Shown piece by piece: positions 9,930 to 23,005 of a stretch of DNA of 64,000 nucleotides. The translations under genes and the position numbers were made by a program. This DNA comes from Ramazzottius varieornatus (lineage: Eukaryota; Tardigrada; Eutardigrada; Parachela; Ramazzottiidae). Below the pieces are notes generated by a model, which did not search any database, was not told where the DNA came from, and worked only from the letters and a program-made list of their open reading frames with translations. Positions within the stretch are counted from its first letter, which is position 1; each line of letters begins with the position of its first letter. The stretch covers positions 662,314 to 726,313 of the forward strand of contig BDGG01000015.1 of assembly GCA_001949185.1 (NCBI GenBank). The letters run 5' to 3'.

Positions 9930-10230
9930 GCAGGACTATGCGGTGAATTACTTCAACGCCACTCACAGATTTGTTGAATACCCAATTGGAGCATAAGTCT
10001 TGCTGTATAATCTTACGGTGAAGAAAGGTAATGCTAAAAAGTTCACACACCCATATCGAGGACCTTATAAGGTAGTAGAGCGCCGGTCGGCAGTAAACCA
10101 CGTTGTCGATACAGTTCGGGGCAAATACCGGCGAGAACTTACTCACGTCAATCGAATGGAGCCGTTTGTATACAAGCAGGATCTTGTTTTCTCGGAGGGC
10201 GAGTCTTCAGTAGAGGAATTGGAGGATGAA
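9930..10230 (+). pseudogene. Integrase C-terminal domain of gypsy relic B
   Basis: The frame reads FNATHRFVEYPIGA, a stop, then LLYNLTVKKGNAKKFTHPYR, GPYKVVERRSAV and VNRMEPFV. The KF.HPY.GPYKV motif and the closing V(N)R(M)(E/K)P are typical of the DNA-binding tail of gypsy integrases. A Pro/Ser-rich stretch without motifs follows to about 10,680. Confidence 0.7.
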
Positions 10231-10687
10231 TGCGACTATGGAGAGGTCCAAATGCCAAAAAAAGCGGAACTCCCGTTCGCCAGATTTTGCCAAAACAAGA
10301 TGGTGCGGCATTACAGCTTCCCGCTGTTAGGTGCCCATCTGTTACGCCCCTCGTTTTTCCATTTGTGTCACCAGGTTCAAACGTTCCTTCGACTTCGCAG
10401 TGCGCGCCGCGTGTTTCACTTGATTGTTCCTTGTCTAATTCTCAATTTTTCGTGCGTCCCTCTGTCTCTCCGAGTGCGTTCACTCCTCCTCGTGTGTCTC
10501 CGCCACTCCATGTTGAACTTCCCGAGGAAGTTCGGCATAATGTTAACCCTCTCGCGTTCTCACTTGCAGGTCCTGACGACGCAGATAGCAATCTTGGTCT
10601 GTACTACGACGCTGATAATCTGAGGCGTTCGCGGAGAGCGCCCACGTTAAATTCTGAGTTTTTCAACAGTAACTTCTCGTTAACAAC

Positions 10688-10940
10688 ATGCAGGTTGATC
10701 GGGTGCGCAGTCAGGACGTTCGGGTGCATCATCATCCAGTTAATGCAATGGTAATCCCATGCGCTGATCCATTGTGTATCACCATTGTCTCACTCAGATA
10801 CAACGAGGATGTAAACGGCGATCATCCCGTTTTCATCAACACTCTTTTAGATATGGCGTCGGGCATTAATATCATGACGAAAGCGGTTGTCGAACGGCTG
10901 AGCATCGAAATGCAACGTCCGTTCATTCAAGACGCGCGTA
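10688..10940 (+). pseudogene. Retropepsin-like fragment, possibly BEL/Pao type
   Basis: The frame reads DPLCITIVSLRYNEDVNGDH, then FINTLLDMASGINIMTKAVV and RTIGG. LLDMASGIN fits the active-site strand of a retroelement aspartic protease (LLD(S/T)G/AS..N or I). The frame ends inside the helicase relic on the other strand, so the junction is near 10,940-10,970. It may be an extension of relic B or a scrap of another element. Confidence 0.4.
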
Positions 10941-10959
10941 CGATCGGCGGTCTGGTTCC

Positions 10960-12310
10960 GACCATTGGCCACGTCGACTTTCTCTTGTATCACAGGAGAA
11001 TTTGCCAGCTTAGCAAGGCGGTCAAAATCAAAATATTGCAGAAACGCTAGGTCTGACAACGACCGTACTCGAGAACAGCCAACAAATGATAGCCCTATCG
11101 CAAACTCGTTCTTTCCTAAGTCAAGAACCACGCTTGGCAGGGTTGTCCCTTGCGCCTTGTGCACCGTAGCCGCATGTGCGAGTGAAAGGGAAATTTGATT
11201 CCGTGATAGTGGCTTTCCCGAAGGGCTGAACCATGTCCTTTTGAATGGATCGATAAGAACGATCCTAGGTACGATGCGACTGAACGAAAGTCCCGTATAA
11301 CCATCGAACTGAACAACTACGCACAGTGGCAGCGATGGTGGTCTGGCGTTCTCTGGGTAGACCATGCCAACGGCTGACCCCAGAGACTCATTCACAAGTT
11401 CACGCTCAGTCCACAAGTTTACATTTAACATCACTCGGCATCCCGTAGCTAAGTAAATGACGGAATCCAAGCCTCCAGCTTGATCGTAAGAGGCTTTAGC
11501 GGCTTCTTCGTTATTTTGTACGGCTTGAATCCGAGCTACCGGCAATTTGCCCAGCGACTCGTGGACGGGGGCCGGGTCGCAGTTCATGGTGGTGCGAGCG
11601 CTTGTTGGGGATGAGGCGGAGTAGATGGTCCACTCTTACCCTCGTACTGCCGGCGTTTATCGACGGTCAGATCGTTGCGTAGCCCGACGCAGATGTGGTT
11701 CAACCAGTCGTCTCGCAGCACTATCCGCTCATCCCCCAAGGAAGTCAAGCTGGCAAATTCTTCCGTGACTTGGATCTTGACGTCGAGCTCCCAGGGAGAG
11801 TCCTCAGAGGCGACCAGAAAGTTACCTGCAAAATCCGAATTTTGATCCACTGTTTGGTATACACCGAGTTTTTCACGAAGATGCTTCCAGGCCCAAGCTC
11901 CGAGGGCCGAAGAGGACCAGTGCACCGATAAAGAGCAGAGCGTTGACGACCAGCTCTCACATCGAGCGAGAAGACTTTCGGTGATGTGTGCAGGCAGACT
12001 CGAAATCGTCCTTCTGCTCGGACACCTTCGCAGTCTCAACGCCGGTCTTCATTATGACTGTAGAGAACCAAGATCTGTCAGATTCCAATGTTCAACTATA
12101 ACAAGGATAACAGCAAAAAACGGGCAGCGAAACGGTAAACGAGAGAAAATACCGCTTCTCCGTGTCGGCCTTTTCATGTCGAGCAGATGGGTGTGCCAAC
12201 CGGATTCGTTCAGTGCGAACTCCAAACTAGACCAGAGTCCTGTTCCACTTCGGCCTGTTAGAAAATACCTAGTAGTACCAAATCGGATATGGGTAGTAGT
12301 GGTCCTTGTT
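10960..12310 (-). pseudogene. PIF1-type helicase relic (Helitron or free PIF1)
   Basis: Read on the minus strand, a Walker A-like TTRYFLTGRSGTG (about 12,275, followed by LW instead of KS/KT) comes first. Then come QNSDFAGNF (about 11,860), DDWLNHICVGLRNDL (about 11,710) and a long int act C-terminal frame (11587-10970) with YLATGCRVMLNVNLWTE, AAVHKAQG-type sequence (AATVHKAQGTTLP), GCSRVRSLSDLAFL and FDFDRLAKLANS. These are the order and motifs of PIF1/Helitron helicases (RVML..N, HK.QG, SR..SL.DL). No Rep domain or Helitron 3' hairpin could be identified, so the element type stays open. Confidence 0.7.
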
Positions 12311-12622
12311 GAACTGGACATGGGCCACAGACAACGAAAAAAATCGTTAAACTCCCATCGAGGCTGTCTGTTGCACAGGCTGAGCGACTTCTGGTGAGAT
12401 CGTTGTTTACTCCAGCTTTAAAAGCAAGAACAGCATTATAAGACCAAAAGTGTGATGATTTTCGAGGCAAAATCATGTGCGATTGTAAAAAGCAGAAAAA
12501 AGCAAAAAATATACAAAAGGTCGGCATTAACACAAAAAGAAGAAAATCAGCAGATTTTTAATTTAGCTACTATAGTACTTGATCAAGTCAAGACGGAAAT
12601 CGAGAAGTTTAAGTGAGTAAAA
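12311..12622. other. Intergenic and YY1 3' flank
   Basis: A-rich sequence between the helicase relic and the YY1 stop codon; it probably includes the YY1 3' untranslated region. No other feature seen. Confidence 0.4.
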
Positions 12623-14623
<2,001 letters not shown>

Positions 14624-15644
14624 TGCTGAAGCCTGCAATCAAGCAACTGGAGACATGGCTCACAAAGTATCTTCTTCGCCTCACATTTACCTTTTACAGC
14701 TTCAAGGGATGAGCTGAGGAAGATATTTCCGTCAGAACATGGGGAAGAAAAGGAGTTATTCCGATTTTCCAAGATTTTTTTCGGAAAAGCGGATGGGCTA
14801 AGTTCATGTTTCGCTTTCTGCGACTGTGTTGAGCGCTCAGGTGCAATGGTTAGTGGATATTGCATCAGTCGAACTCAGAATATGCGACGTGGCGGTCTAC
14901 GACACGGCTTGCCATTGTGTCAGTTGGTCAGTATGCGTTAAGTCCTGCTTAAGCTGCGCACGCCGCACGGTCGTCATGACATGGTATCAGCTTTGCAGGT
15001 AAGCGGAACGTAAGCCCTCACTGTGCCTTACATACTTAAGAGATTGCGCTAAGAGGTAAAACGACCGATCTTCCTGACGGGTAGCGCAGCAAGGTTGCGA
15101 GATCGCAAACTCCAGACAGCCAGTCAGCTGATCACTAATGGTGGACACTGCCGGCGCTTCCGCTACCGATCCAGCTGAGTTTTTTCTCAGTGTTCAACAT
15201 CTCTTATCTCATATTTTCTTAATGAAAGCAGCTTTTACCGCTCCACCTTGCGAAACTCCCAGAAGACGGAGAAAATGCCCGTGCGTCGGATGAAGTGGAA
15301 ATGTTACTCTGACGGAACGTTAACGACGATGTAAGGCATCCGAATCTCTCCTCTTTCGGTTTCTGCCAAGCTTCTTTGGGCTTCGCATCCTCAACCGGCG
15401 ACGTTGCTTGACTCACTAGACACTGCTGATCCTGATCGGTCTCCCGGCTCAGGGCGCACGGTCTCAACTGAATATCACGGCCGGAAGTCGCTTTTAAATT
15501 CTGATTTATCGACTTGAATCTTCGTCAACTACCACTACGTCCAGTTTTCTAACCTACATCCTCTTTTCCGAATTTATCGGTTCAGGACGTTCAGCACCAG
15601 CTTGGAGAGAAGGATAGCAACGCAGGTCCTCAGGTCGACGGAAA
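14624..15644. other. YY1 5' region and intergenic
   Basis: Holds the inferred YY1 non-coding 5' exon and promoter and the upstream region of the F-box-like copy 1. No other coding frame is convincing. Confidence 0.4.
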
Positions 15645-16994
15645 ATGTCCGCTTCCAGTAGTTCCAGGTAAGATATCCTTTGACAGCTGGGCAGCTACGA
15701 TTTGACGTCGGATTACTCTCCTACAATAAGGGATTTTGAGGAGTGACTTTTATGAAAAATGTTGTCATTTCGTTTGCTGCTGTAGGAAATGCAAGTTGTC
15801 TGACACCATGGTTGACACGTCGGAACTACAGCGCCAAGAGAAGCTTCTCTTGGCCCTGGATAACATCCCGCTATCCACCAGCTACGCCAAGATCGAAGCC
15901 TTCTTCCATCCTACGGCTCTACGAGGCATCCTCAAGAGCGTCGACTACGGTGCACTGAAAGCGACCGAAGTTGAGATTTATTCTGTGGCCGATCGGGAGG
16001 TTGTGCTGGAGGAACTATAGGGCAAAGTAAGTCCCCTCTAGTTCCCTCATTTTGCTATGGTTCTGCGCATGGCCTAACGATTCCGGTGCGCCAGTGGCCG
16101 TACAGAAATGTGTATTCACTACAGAGATTAAGTTGCCACCCCGGTTCATTTTGCAACTGTGGCTGCGCCTTGCTCCGCCCCTTTCGTGACGTAACTACAT
16201 TTTGCTTTCCGGAGCTCCCCTTATTTTCGGAAAATAGCTTAATCGAAGTTACGGTTAGGTAGCATTGAGAAGCATGGGAACTCCCCAACTATTGAAAGTT
16301 CTGATCAGTTGCTTCGCTTATCAGTGACGTTGCAACTCATCTTAGCTACAGTCAGACTTTCATACGGCGGTGGCAACTTACCACTTTCAGCACGATCGTT
16401 TTCATGTTTGCAGAATACTACCGTCCTCTTTGTGTATACAGGAATTTTATTGGCTGGTACCGTGTTGCGGAGGCTGGTCCAACCAATAGGCAATTTTCAT
16501 AATTTCAAAATTCGGATACTTGGCCATGAACGCCAAATCTCAAAAGGGAGAACTGGTCGTCTCGATTTTCTTCTGAGCGCACTGATGACTACAAAATTTA
16601 TCCCAGGCTCGGCTTCGACAGATAAGACTGTCCCCAGTGCTCCAGTTTTTTTCTAAGCGAATACCGTGGACGTGTCTCGCGCGAAGAGACGAAACACCAA
16701 ATTTCCCCAAAACCACCCGAAACCGTAAAAGAAATTTCCAGCGTGCTGGGGTTTTGCTGACCGCTGGTCATTAGTGTTGCTTTGGTGAGAAGACCGAGGT
16801 ACATGCAAACAAAAAGAGCCAGACCCGAAAGACCAAAAGCTAAAACTGGGAGGTGAATAAAACTGAGTGATTGTATACACAAAGAGGACGGTCGTACGCA
16901 GAGTGTTAGTGTGTGTATTGGCTAGTGGTTACGTCTGCGCTAGTTGCCTTAATGTATTTGAGCTCGGCAAACCGAGTCCGCCAGATCGTTGTCT

Positions 16995-17043
16995 CAGGTA
17001 GTGCACGTTTCAGTGACATTGGCTGAAAGCCTGCGTCACTTGG
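16995..17043. repeat. Hairpin repeat, single, with complete outer inverted ends
   Basis: TAGTGCACGTTTCAG / CTGAAAGCCTGCGTCACTTGG core, within an outer pair GAGCTCGGCAAAC (about 16,958) and GTTTGCCGAGCTC (about 17,070). This is the clearest view of the full palindromic element, in intron 2 of F-box-like copy 1. Confidence 0.9.
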
Positions 17044-17916
17044 TAAAGAGAATCTGGTCAAATTTGTTTGCCGAGCTCTTGCATATGATAAATTTGAGTA
17101 TTCGGCAGATAACGCCGTTTCTTCTTCCTGTTTCTGCAGTACGTCGAAGGACAAAGACTTTTCTTGCGTTCTCCCGAAGATATGCGAGCGGAGAGACCGG
17201 GTTGTGGATGGGAAATGGTTCATCCGATTCTCCAGCGAGAACTTTTCTCTCATTTCAACGTTCTCAGTCGTTGGAGGCTCCAACGAGTGTCCAAGTCATG
17301 GAAGCACGCTCTCGGTAGTTTAGACCCAAGAGTGAAAGAAACGATCGGTTTTTGAATTGACGGGATCATCGTCGTTCCCGAGCAGGCCAAGCAGTCCATT
17401 TGTCACGTTGTTTTCAGTGGTTCTTCCGCCGGAAACCCATATGGACGGAGTGACACGATGGTGGACTTACCACAATTGTTTTGTAATTGTAAAAAAATCA
17501 CGTTTATGAATGTGACATACTCGGATAAATGGGTAACGCTTGCACTGATCTCGGTCTGCCGGGGAGCGGAGGTTCGGTTTGCGAACTGTCGCATCAAGTT
17601 GAGCTGGCTAAATTCGACCGAAAACAAGCCACGTGCACTGCTTAGCTCTTCAGTCCCGATCAACAGCTGTGAACCAAAAGTGCGAATGATGTGCTTGAGC
17701 GTCGGAAATGACGACGGTGTGGTCGAGTGCTATCGGAAACTACGCTGCCTTAGAGAGGGAAAACCCAACCTGGGATGTAACTGTGTGGAAGAACTGGTGG
17801 ACACAGCACGAAGCTTCGTTGGATTCCGAACTGTTGAATACTATTCAAGACTACTTCCATTCTGATGAGTAAGTGTAACGAACGGGAACATGGGCAAATG
17901 AACCACCTCGCTGTTT

Positions 17917-17940
17917 CAAGTGGCGCACGCTTTCTGGGTT
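17917..17940. repeat. Half hairpin repeat next to a splice acceptor
   Basis: Only the left arm CAAGTGGCGCACGCTTTC is present, in the 83-bp last intron of F-box-like copy 1, 11 bp before its acceptor. Confidence 0.75.
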
Positions 17941-18600
17941 AATGATGTTAGCGGGGACAACGACGACGACCCGCCTTACTTGTATGACATGGTTCACAGC
18001 GATGAAGAATTCGATGGTGACGAGTACGTCGATTATTACAGTCTGTAATAAATCTCATGGGTTGTGCCATCATGATTTGTCGCTCTATTTTTCTTTACGT
18101 GGTTGCTCAGTTTTCTTTTTTGTTTCTACGATTCGCATAACTTATGATCTACATTCAACCACCAGTTGTGAAATTATGACTGTAAAGGCTGCGGAGTCGA
18201 ACTGTCAGAGTCAGACTCTTCCCACCGGTCTAAAAGTCGTTGCCGGTAGGGCAGGTTGTGCGTTTACAAAACAGAACTTGTCAGAACTCCGTCCGTTAAT
18301 TGAGATACTGAGTGAGGAAGCCGATGTCAGACGTGAGTCCCAGGACCTTGCTCAGAATCCCGACGGTATTACACGTATCTGGCGTCTGATAATTGGGCTG
18401 TATATAATGTGATGTCACTGCAGGTATGACATGCCTCTTAGAATTCAGAGAGTCATCTCGACCAACTTGACCGTCCAAGTTCTAACTGCTCTCTTCGGAA
18501 GGTCCGTACTCGTGGTGAACTTTTAGCCGACGCCGAAACGGTGCTGGGAAGATCGAAATCCGGATCGTAAGGAGTACAAAGGTTGCGGAACTGTCGGAAA

Positions 18601-20675
18601 ATGTCTGCTCTCAAGTAAGTCGTTTGTTTATGCGCTGACAGGCAGATAGGGTATTATATCGACGTATCGGCGGTATCGCTTACTACTTCACATCGGCCAA
18701 CGGCATATGATGAGGGAATATCTTTGGTGTTCTAGGAAGAGAAGGATGTCGAAGACGTTCGCCGAAGCCGAGCCAGAGGCCGGGAGTTCGCCGAACCTCT
18801 TTCTGGCCCTCGACTGCATTCCACTTTCCGTGTCTTTCTCCCAGATCAAAGCCTTCTTTCGACCCATACGACTCAGTGGTATCAAGCTGGACGTCAGCTA
18901 CGGTGCTCTACGAGCCGCTCAAGTGGAATTTTTCACTGTTGTTGATCGTGAATTGGCCCTAGAGAGCAAAGTAATTCATCCGCTGTGGTGATGTCGTTCA
19001 TAAGGTCGTCACGCGTGCGGCTTTTTCTGACAGGGCATCTGTTGTTAGTATACCGAGGTGCAGTGACGTCATGCGCGTGTCTGTAGCGTTGTTGCATTTC
19101 ATGGTTTTGCCTTCTGTAGGTCATTGCAGGGCAGCGTCACTTCCTGCGATCTCCGAAGGATATGCGAGCGGAGAAGCCAGGCTGTGGTTGGGAAGTAGTT
19201 TGTCCGATTCTTCAGCGAGAGCTGTTCTCCCATTAGGACATTTGCAGTCGTTCGAAGCTGCAGAGAGTTTCCAAGTCATGGAAGAACCAGCTCGACAGTT
19301 TGGACCCAAGGGTGAAAGAAACGCTAAATTCCCATCACTCTGACTGACGGGCATGCCGCTAATCCGTTCATCTTTTTCGGGTCGCCTATCGCTCCGAAAG
19401 TTATAAACAGTGTTAAACACATCGCTCTCGGCACCTGGCCTCAGCAAGAGAAAGTTGACATGGATGAAACCATGAAGTATCCCATGCGTATGTTTGGCAA
19501 GTGCCAGAAAGTTTCCTTCGTGGGTGGAGAGCTTTCAGAGAGGTGGATCGCGCATGCGGTGAGGCTCTTTGCTCACGAAGTCAAGTGCATTTTATCGACT
19601 GTCGTGTCAAGTTGAACTGGCTGTATTCTGCACTACCGCATACCGGAAAGCCAGAACTGTATAGCTGTGAATTGGGTCTGGCAAGTATCTCGGTGAACGT
19701 GCAGCCAAGGATGGACGTGCCCGCCTCCTACCGAGCAGTGCGAAGGGACATAAAGGGAACACCCAGCGTGGGACTTGGCTGCTTGGAACAGCTGGTGGAA
19801 ACAACATCGTTCCTTACTGGATCTGGAGTTGGTTTCTACTATCCGGACCTACTTTCGATCTGATAAGTAAACTGAACTTCTTTCGCTATCGACTTCAAAT
19901 CACAATGGGTGCTTAGCAAACAGACAGGACAAGATTGTTTTCCCATGTAGCGCACGCTGTCAGTGTTATTGGCTGGAACCGTGCGCCATTTGGTAGCACG
20001 AACTTGTCCAGTTTGGTTGTTGTCCCAAGTGGCGCACTTCGCCAGTCTACTTGGCTGGAAATGCGCGCCGCTTGAAAAGCCGATCTTGTTCAGTTGCTTG
20101 CAGAGCTGCCCAAAGACAGAGTAGGTTCCCCCACAATTACTCGAGATATGAAAGCCTGTTTCTTGCAGAGTTCGAAAATTTTTGCGGAATGCTACGCCTG
20201 TCGAAGCCATGGAAGACAGTGCGGATTTGCCGTTCAATATTCGAGACTGCATTTTCTAAGAAACTTCTTGTGGAAAACGGAAGTATCGTTGCCGCGTGTT
20301 TTGGAGACAATGTTCGCGGACATGACTTTTAGCTCGGGAAAGTGTAAACGGTATACCGACGAGTACCGGACTGCCTTTCCTTGGGTAGCTGACGAGCGGT
20401 CCGGTTCGGAATCTGACGATTCAGATAATGGTGATTCCGAAGACGACGAGTCGGATGATGACGACGGTGTGGGACTGCAGGCGCTTCTGGCTGGTTTTAA
20501 CCAGGATTATGACGAAGACGACGAACATGAATACGACGAAGAGGACGAAGATGGTGATGAGAAGAGGACCAGGAAGAGGATGAAGACAATGCTCAATGAA
20601 AATGAACACTTTGGTGATGAGAGATCTTCAAAATTTTTCCCTACGATCCACAGACTGATTTTACATGCTTTTTAG
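18601..20675 (+). pseudogene. F-box-like gene, tandem copy 2 (damaged)
   Basis: Same exon plan as copy 1: exon 1 (18601-18614), exon 2 (18736-18970: KKRRMSKTF start, LFLALDCIPLSVSFSQIKAF, SYGALRAAQVEFFTVVDREL), exon 3 (19120-19866) and exon 4 (20333-20675), a much longer acidic tail (SGSESDDSDNGDSEDDESDD, then EEDEDGDEKRTRKRMK). Exon 3 has LRSPKDMRAEKPGCGWEVV, PILQRELFSH, TAG in frame at 19216-19218 within the F-box, and LQRVSKSWKNQLDSLDPRVK. Further shifts near 19,345, 19,575 and 19,750 are needed to reach WDLAAWNSWWKQHRSLLDLE, which splices in phase to exon 4. Here exon 2 has no stop, unlike copy 1. Both copies look like decaying duplicates; alternatively the exon model misses introns. Confidence 0.55.
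19942..20076. repeat. Hairpin repeat array, two units
   Basis: Units at 19942-19992 (loop AGTGTTATTGGCTGG) and 20024-20076, 82 bp apart, in the last intron of F-box-like copy 2. Confidence 0.85.
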
Positions 20676-21000
20676 AAAGGTGGTTCGCAACGCAACGTCT
20701 GCTTCCGCGCTTCTCCTGCTATACTGTATTTTCCTTGCATCGTATTTTTATAGAACGTATGAAAGAAAATACGTCACCGTACGGAAGAATGAAAATACAC
20801 GTAACTTTTGCCAATGAGGTTCGCTCCAGAGGAAACACCATACTACGAGACTTCAGCACAATTTCGTCACGGGTCAGTTTTAGACTAAAGAATCCACATT
20901 ACTCCGCTCTTCTATAGAGAATTCTGTCAAAGAATCCAATGATACGTTACGTAAGAGACAGCCACTTGAGAGATAGTTTTTTTTTCCAGGCAGACCGGGT

Positions 21001-22304
21001 TCAACTGAGGAAACGAAGTGACAGGCGGTTGTCCACATCCGACTCTTCCATGGCAGCGCAGAACTCGTCCAGCGAAATGAACCCGTCGTGGTCCAGGTCG
21101 TTCTCTTGCAAAGTCCTTTCGGCGATGCTTTCCAACTATGGCAAAAAGTATAATGTGAAGCAAACATAGCCAAACATGAGAGTTGGGCAAAACAAACTGG
21201 TCGAGCTTGACTTCCCCAGTGGCGCACGTCACCAGTGTTCCTAACCGGAAGCGTGCTCCACTTGCGAAAGCAGTCTTGTCGAGTCTGTCCGTCCAAGTGG
21301 CGCATGTTTTCAGTGTTATTGGCCGAAAGCGTGCTCCACTTGAACTAACACTCGGGCCGATATTTTTTGCCCTGCTCCTATTCTTTCTCAAGATGCAGTA
21401 CTCTACCTGGTCGTCAGGGATGTTGACGCCCACCATCATTTGAAGGACCGCCAGAATCTCATCGGCCGAGATTTTGCTGTCTTCGTCCAAATCGTACAGC
21501 TGGAATGCAACTAGGACGAAGCATATATGAACCACACAGTCGGAAGATGACACGCACTACAGAAAATGGTTCTTACATTTCAGTTTGTTCTCCTTGGTAT
21601 TTCTAGCGATCGTAGGAATACTCGTACGCTTCACGGGGCGGAATACAGCCAGGACCTTGACGAACTGGCGGAAGTTCACTTGATCGTCTGGGCTGTAATC
21701 AAAACGATAAGGTGAGAAACTGGTCGTTAAGTGCGCGTGGATTTCTCCAGTGATATCGATTTCAATGAGAAACACGCAAGAGATCAACCGAATGAGCTCA
21801 ATACTCTTAGTCTGATACACCGGATAAACTCAGTGAACAGTGCAGCTTACCAGTCTCGAAAGAAGGCATGGACTATCCTGTCGCCCAAGGGATTGATGGC
21901 CAGTTCTGGAATGCGCAGAAAATCGGCTCGGCTAAAAATAGAAAACAGATAGATGACTATACTCTAATGATAAGGAAGAATGGAAGTCGCATTTGTCAAT
22001 TGACATAAAATTGCTGAAAAAGCCGTTCAAAATCATTCGTACCTTAAGGCTCCCGTGTTCGACTTGTCCAAGCTCGTGAAGCGACTGTATAGTCTGACGA
22101 TCTGGTTTGGAGTGACTAGAAGAACAGAAACCGTAGTATGTAAATTATGTGATGCCTTAGAGTCTGGACAGACAAAACCCACTGCAGCAAACAATCAGAG
22201 AAATTGTTGGGGATGAGGTCGTCAGTACTTGACTTACAGCCCGTTTCCTTCTGTATCTCCTCGATCTCGTTCCGCTGCAGCATAATCGTCGAGCGGTTCC
22301 CCAT
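21001..22304 (-). CDS. CHP1: Calcineurin B homologous protein (CHP1-like EF-hand protein)
   Basis: Six exons on the minus strand (22304-22238, 22115-22043, 21931-21851, 21692-21577, 21510-21407, 21135-21001) give 191 residues with all phases matching; human CHP1 has 195. The start [20 protein letters not shown] keeps the myristoylation signal (MGxxxS/T). [17 protein letters not shown] and the [15 protein letters not shown] linker are family hallmarks. The two C-terminal EF-hands are [12 protein letters not shown] and [13 protein letters not shown], both with full calcium ligands; the N-terminal hands are degenerate, as is usual. The end NRLSLRFLS matches the family's (M)SIRFL terminus. CHP1 is a membrane-associated cofactor of Na+/H+ exchangers and a calcineurin inhibitor. 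It is divergently paired with the ARFGAP gene 700 bp away. Confidence 0.93.
21215..21342. repeat. Hairpin repeat array, two units, CHP1 intron 5
   Basis: Units at 21215-21264 and 21292-21342, 77 bp apart, each with a GTGCTCCACTTG right arm (G-to-T change shared by both). Confidence 0.85.
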
Positions 22305-23005
22305 CTTCGTAAAGAGTACAGTCAACAGAGAACCACAGTGGGAGAACTGATCACTGATTACAGAAGACGAGCGAATGCCCAGCAACGGAAGTCTGAGAAA
22401 GGAAGAGTTTTCTACACTTTGATCTGGAGAAAATAGAAACCGCTGTACGCCAACTGGAGTGCAATGGAGGTCTTCGCCTAGTTTCTATTTTTCGGAACAC
22501 ATTCAGGTATATTCGCAAACTCCGCCTCGTAGCTGTCAGTATTCAGTAGTTAAGGTTTGCATCCTCCACCCTTTAGAGAGGTCAAAGTTCAAACCGACGC
22601 GCCGGGTGTGGCCCGCGCAGCACTCCCGCAAGCCCACCGTAAAAACTTTGCCCCGCGGGCCGAAGGGTTGTGTAGCATGTTGCCCTGTCAGCGCAGCTGC
22701 GCTTGATGTTTGTCAAAATTTTCAAGGCAACAGTCTTCAGTCTTTTTATGACACGTTGGCCATCGCTGTGACCTGATTTCCTCAAGAACCTTGTGCTTCT
22801 GCTTCTTGATCCTTGCAGGTGGTGGGGAACGGAGAACCACCTTGTAGCAGCCATTCCGTCGAACGTCGAAACTCGCCCGTCAGAGACGACGTCTTCTCGC
22901 TGCAGTCGAGTTCCGTGCTCCACATCGGAAGATCGCTCTGCGGGTGTTTGTCAATCGTAACTGATCTATCATCTAGGAACACCCATTCCGCGACGTAAAC
23001 TCATC
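22305..23005. promoter_or_regulatory. Divergent intergenic region between CHP1 and ARFGAP2/3
   Basis: The start codons of two head-to-head genes lie 700 bp apart, so this stretch should hold both promoters and 5' leaders. No clear TATA box or repeat is seen. It is inferred from gene orientation. Confidence 0.5.

Larger units (their letters stand above)
4240..10230 (+). mobile_element. Ty3/gypsy-type retrotransposon relic B (plus strand)
   Basis: In order: a CCHC zinc-knuckle block, retropepsin N-terminal part, a foreign pogo-like insertion (about 5,560-7,400), retropepsin C-terminal part, reverse transcriptase, RNase H, integrase zinc finger, integrase core and integrase C-terminal domain. 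The gag-pol order is Ty3/gypsy. Frames are broken in most domains and the N-terminal third of the reverse transcriptase is missing, so the copy is dead, although it is better preserved than relic A. No LTR pair was identified. Confidence 0.85.
15645..18048 (+). pseudogene. F-box-like gene, tandem copy 1 (damaged)
   Basis: Exon 1 (15645-15667, MSASSSSR), exon 2 (15786-16026: LLLALDNIPLSTSYAKIEAF, DYGALKATEVEIYSV), exon 3 (17140-17868) and exon 4 (17952-18048, an acidic tail ending DGDEYVDYYSL). Exon 3 begins YVEGQRLFLRSPEDMRAERP and contains an F-box-like helix set PILQRELFSHFNVLSRWRLQ, RVSKSWKHAL; F-boxes recruit substrates to SCF ubiquitin ligases through SKP1. Damage: TAG at 16018-16020 two codons before the exon 2 donor, TGA at 17353-17355, and a +1 shift near 17,740 needed to reach the conserved end (WDVTVWKNWWTQHEASLDSE) that splices in phase to the acidic exon. 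It is paralogous to 18,601-20,675. Small unseen introns could explain part of this. Confidence 0.6.

Noticed and set aside
10230-10754. Pro/Ser-rich frame as an env-like or extra gene of gypsy relic B.
   Set aside because: No signal peptide, membrane segment or conserved motif; more likely degraded 3' sequence of the element.
16309-16656. 115-codon frame in intron 2 of F-box-like copy 1.
   Set aside because: The F-box exon chain splices across it, and the sequence shows no domain or conserved motif.
20421-20609. Minus-strand hydrophobic frame FVLFVVFMFVVFVIILV as a membrane protein.
   Set aside because: It is the antisense of the Asp/Glu-rich (GAC/GAA repeat) exon of F-box-like copy 2.
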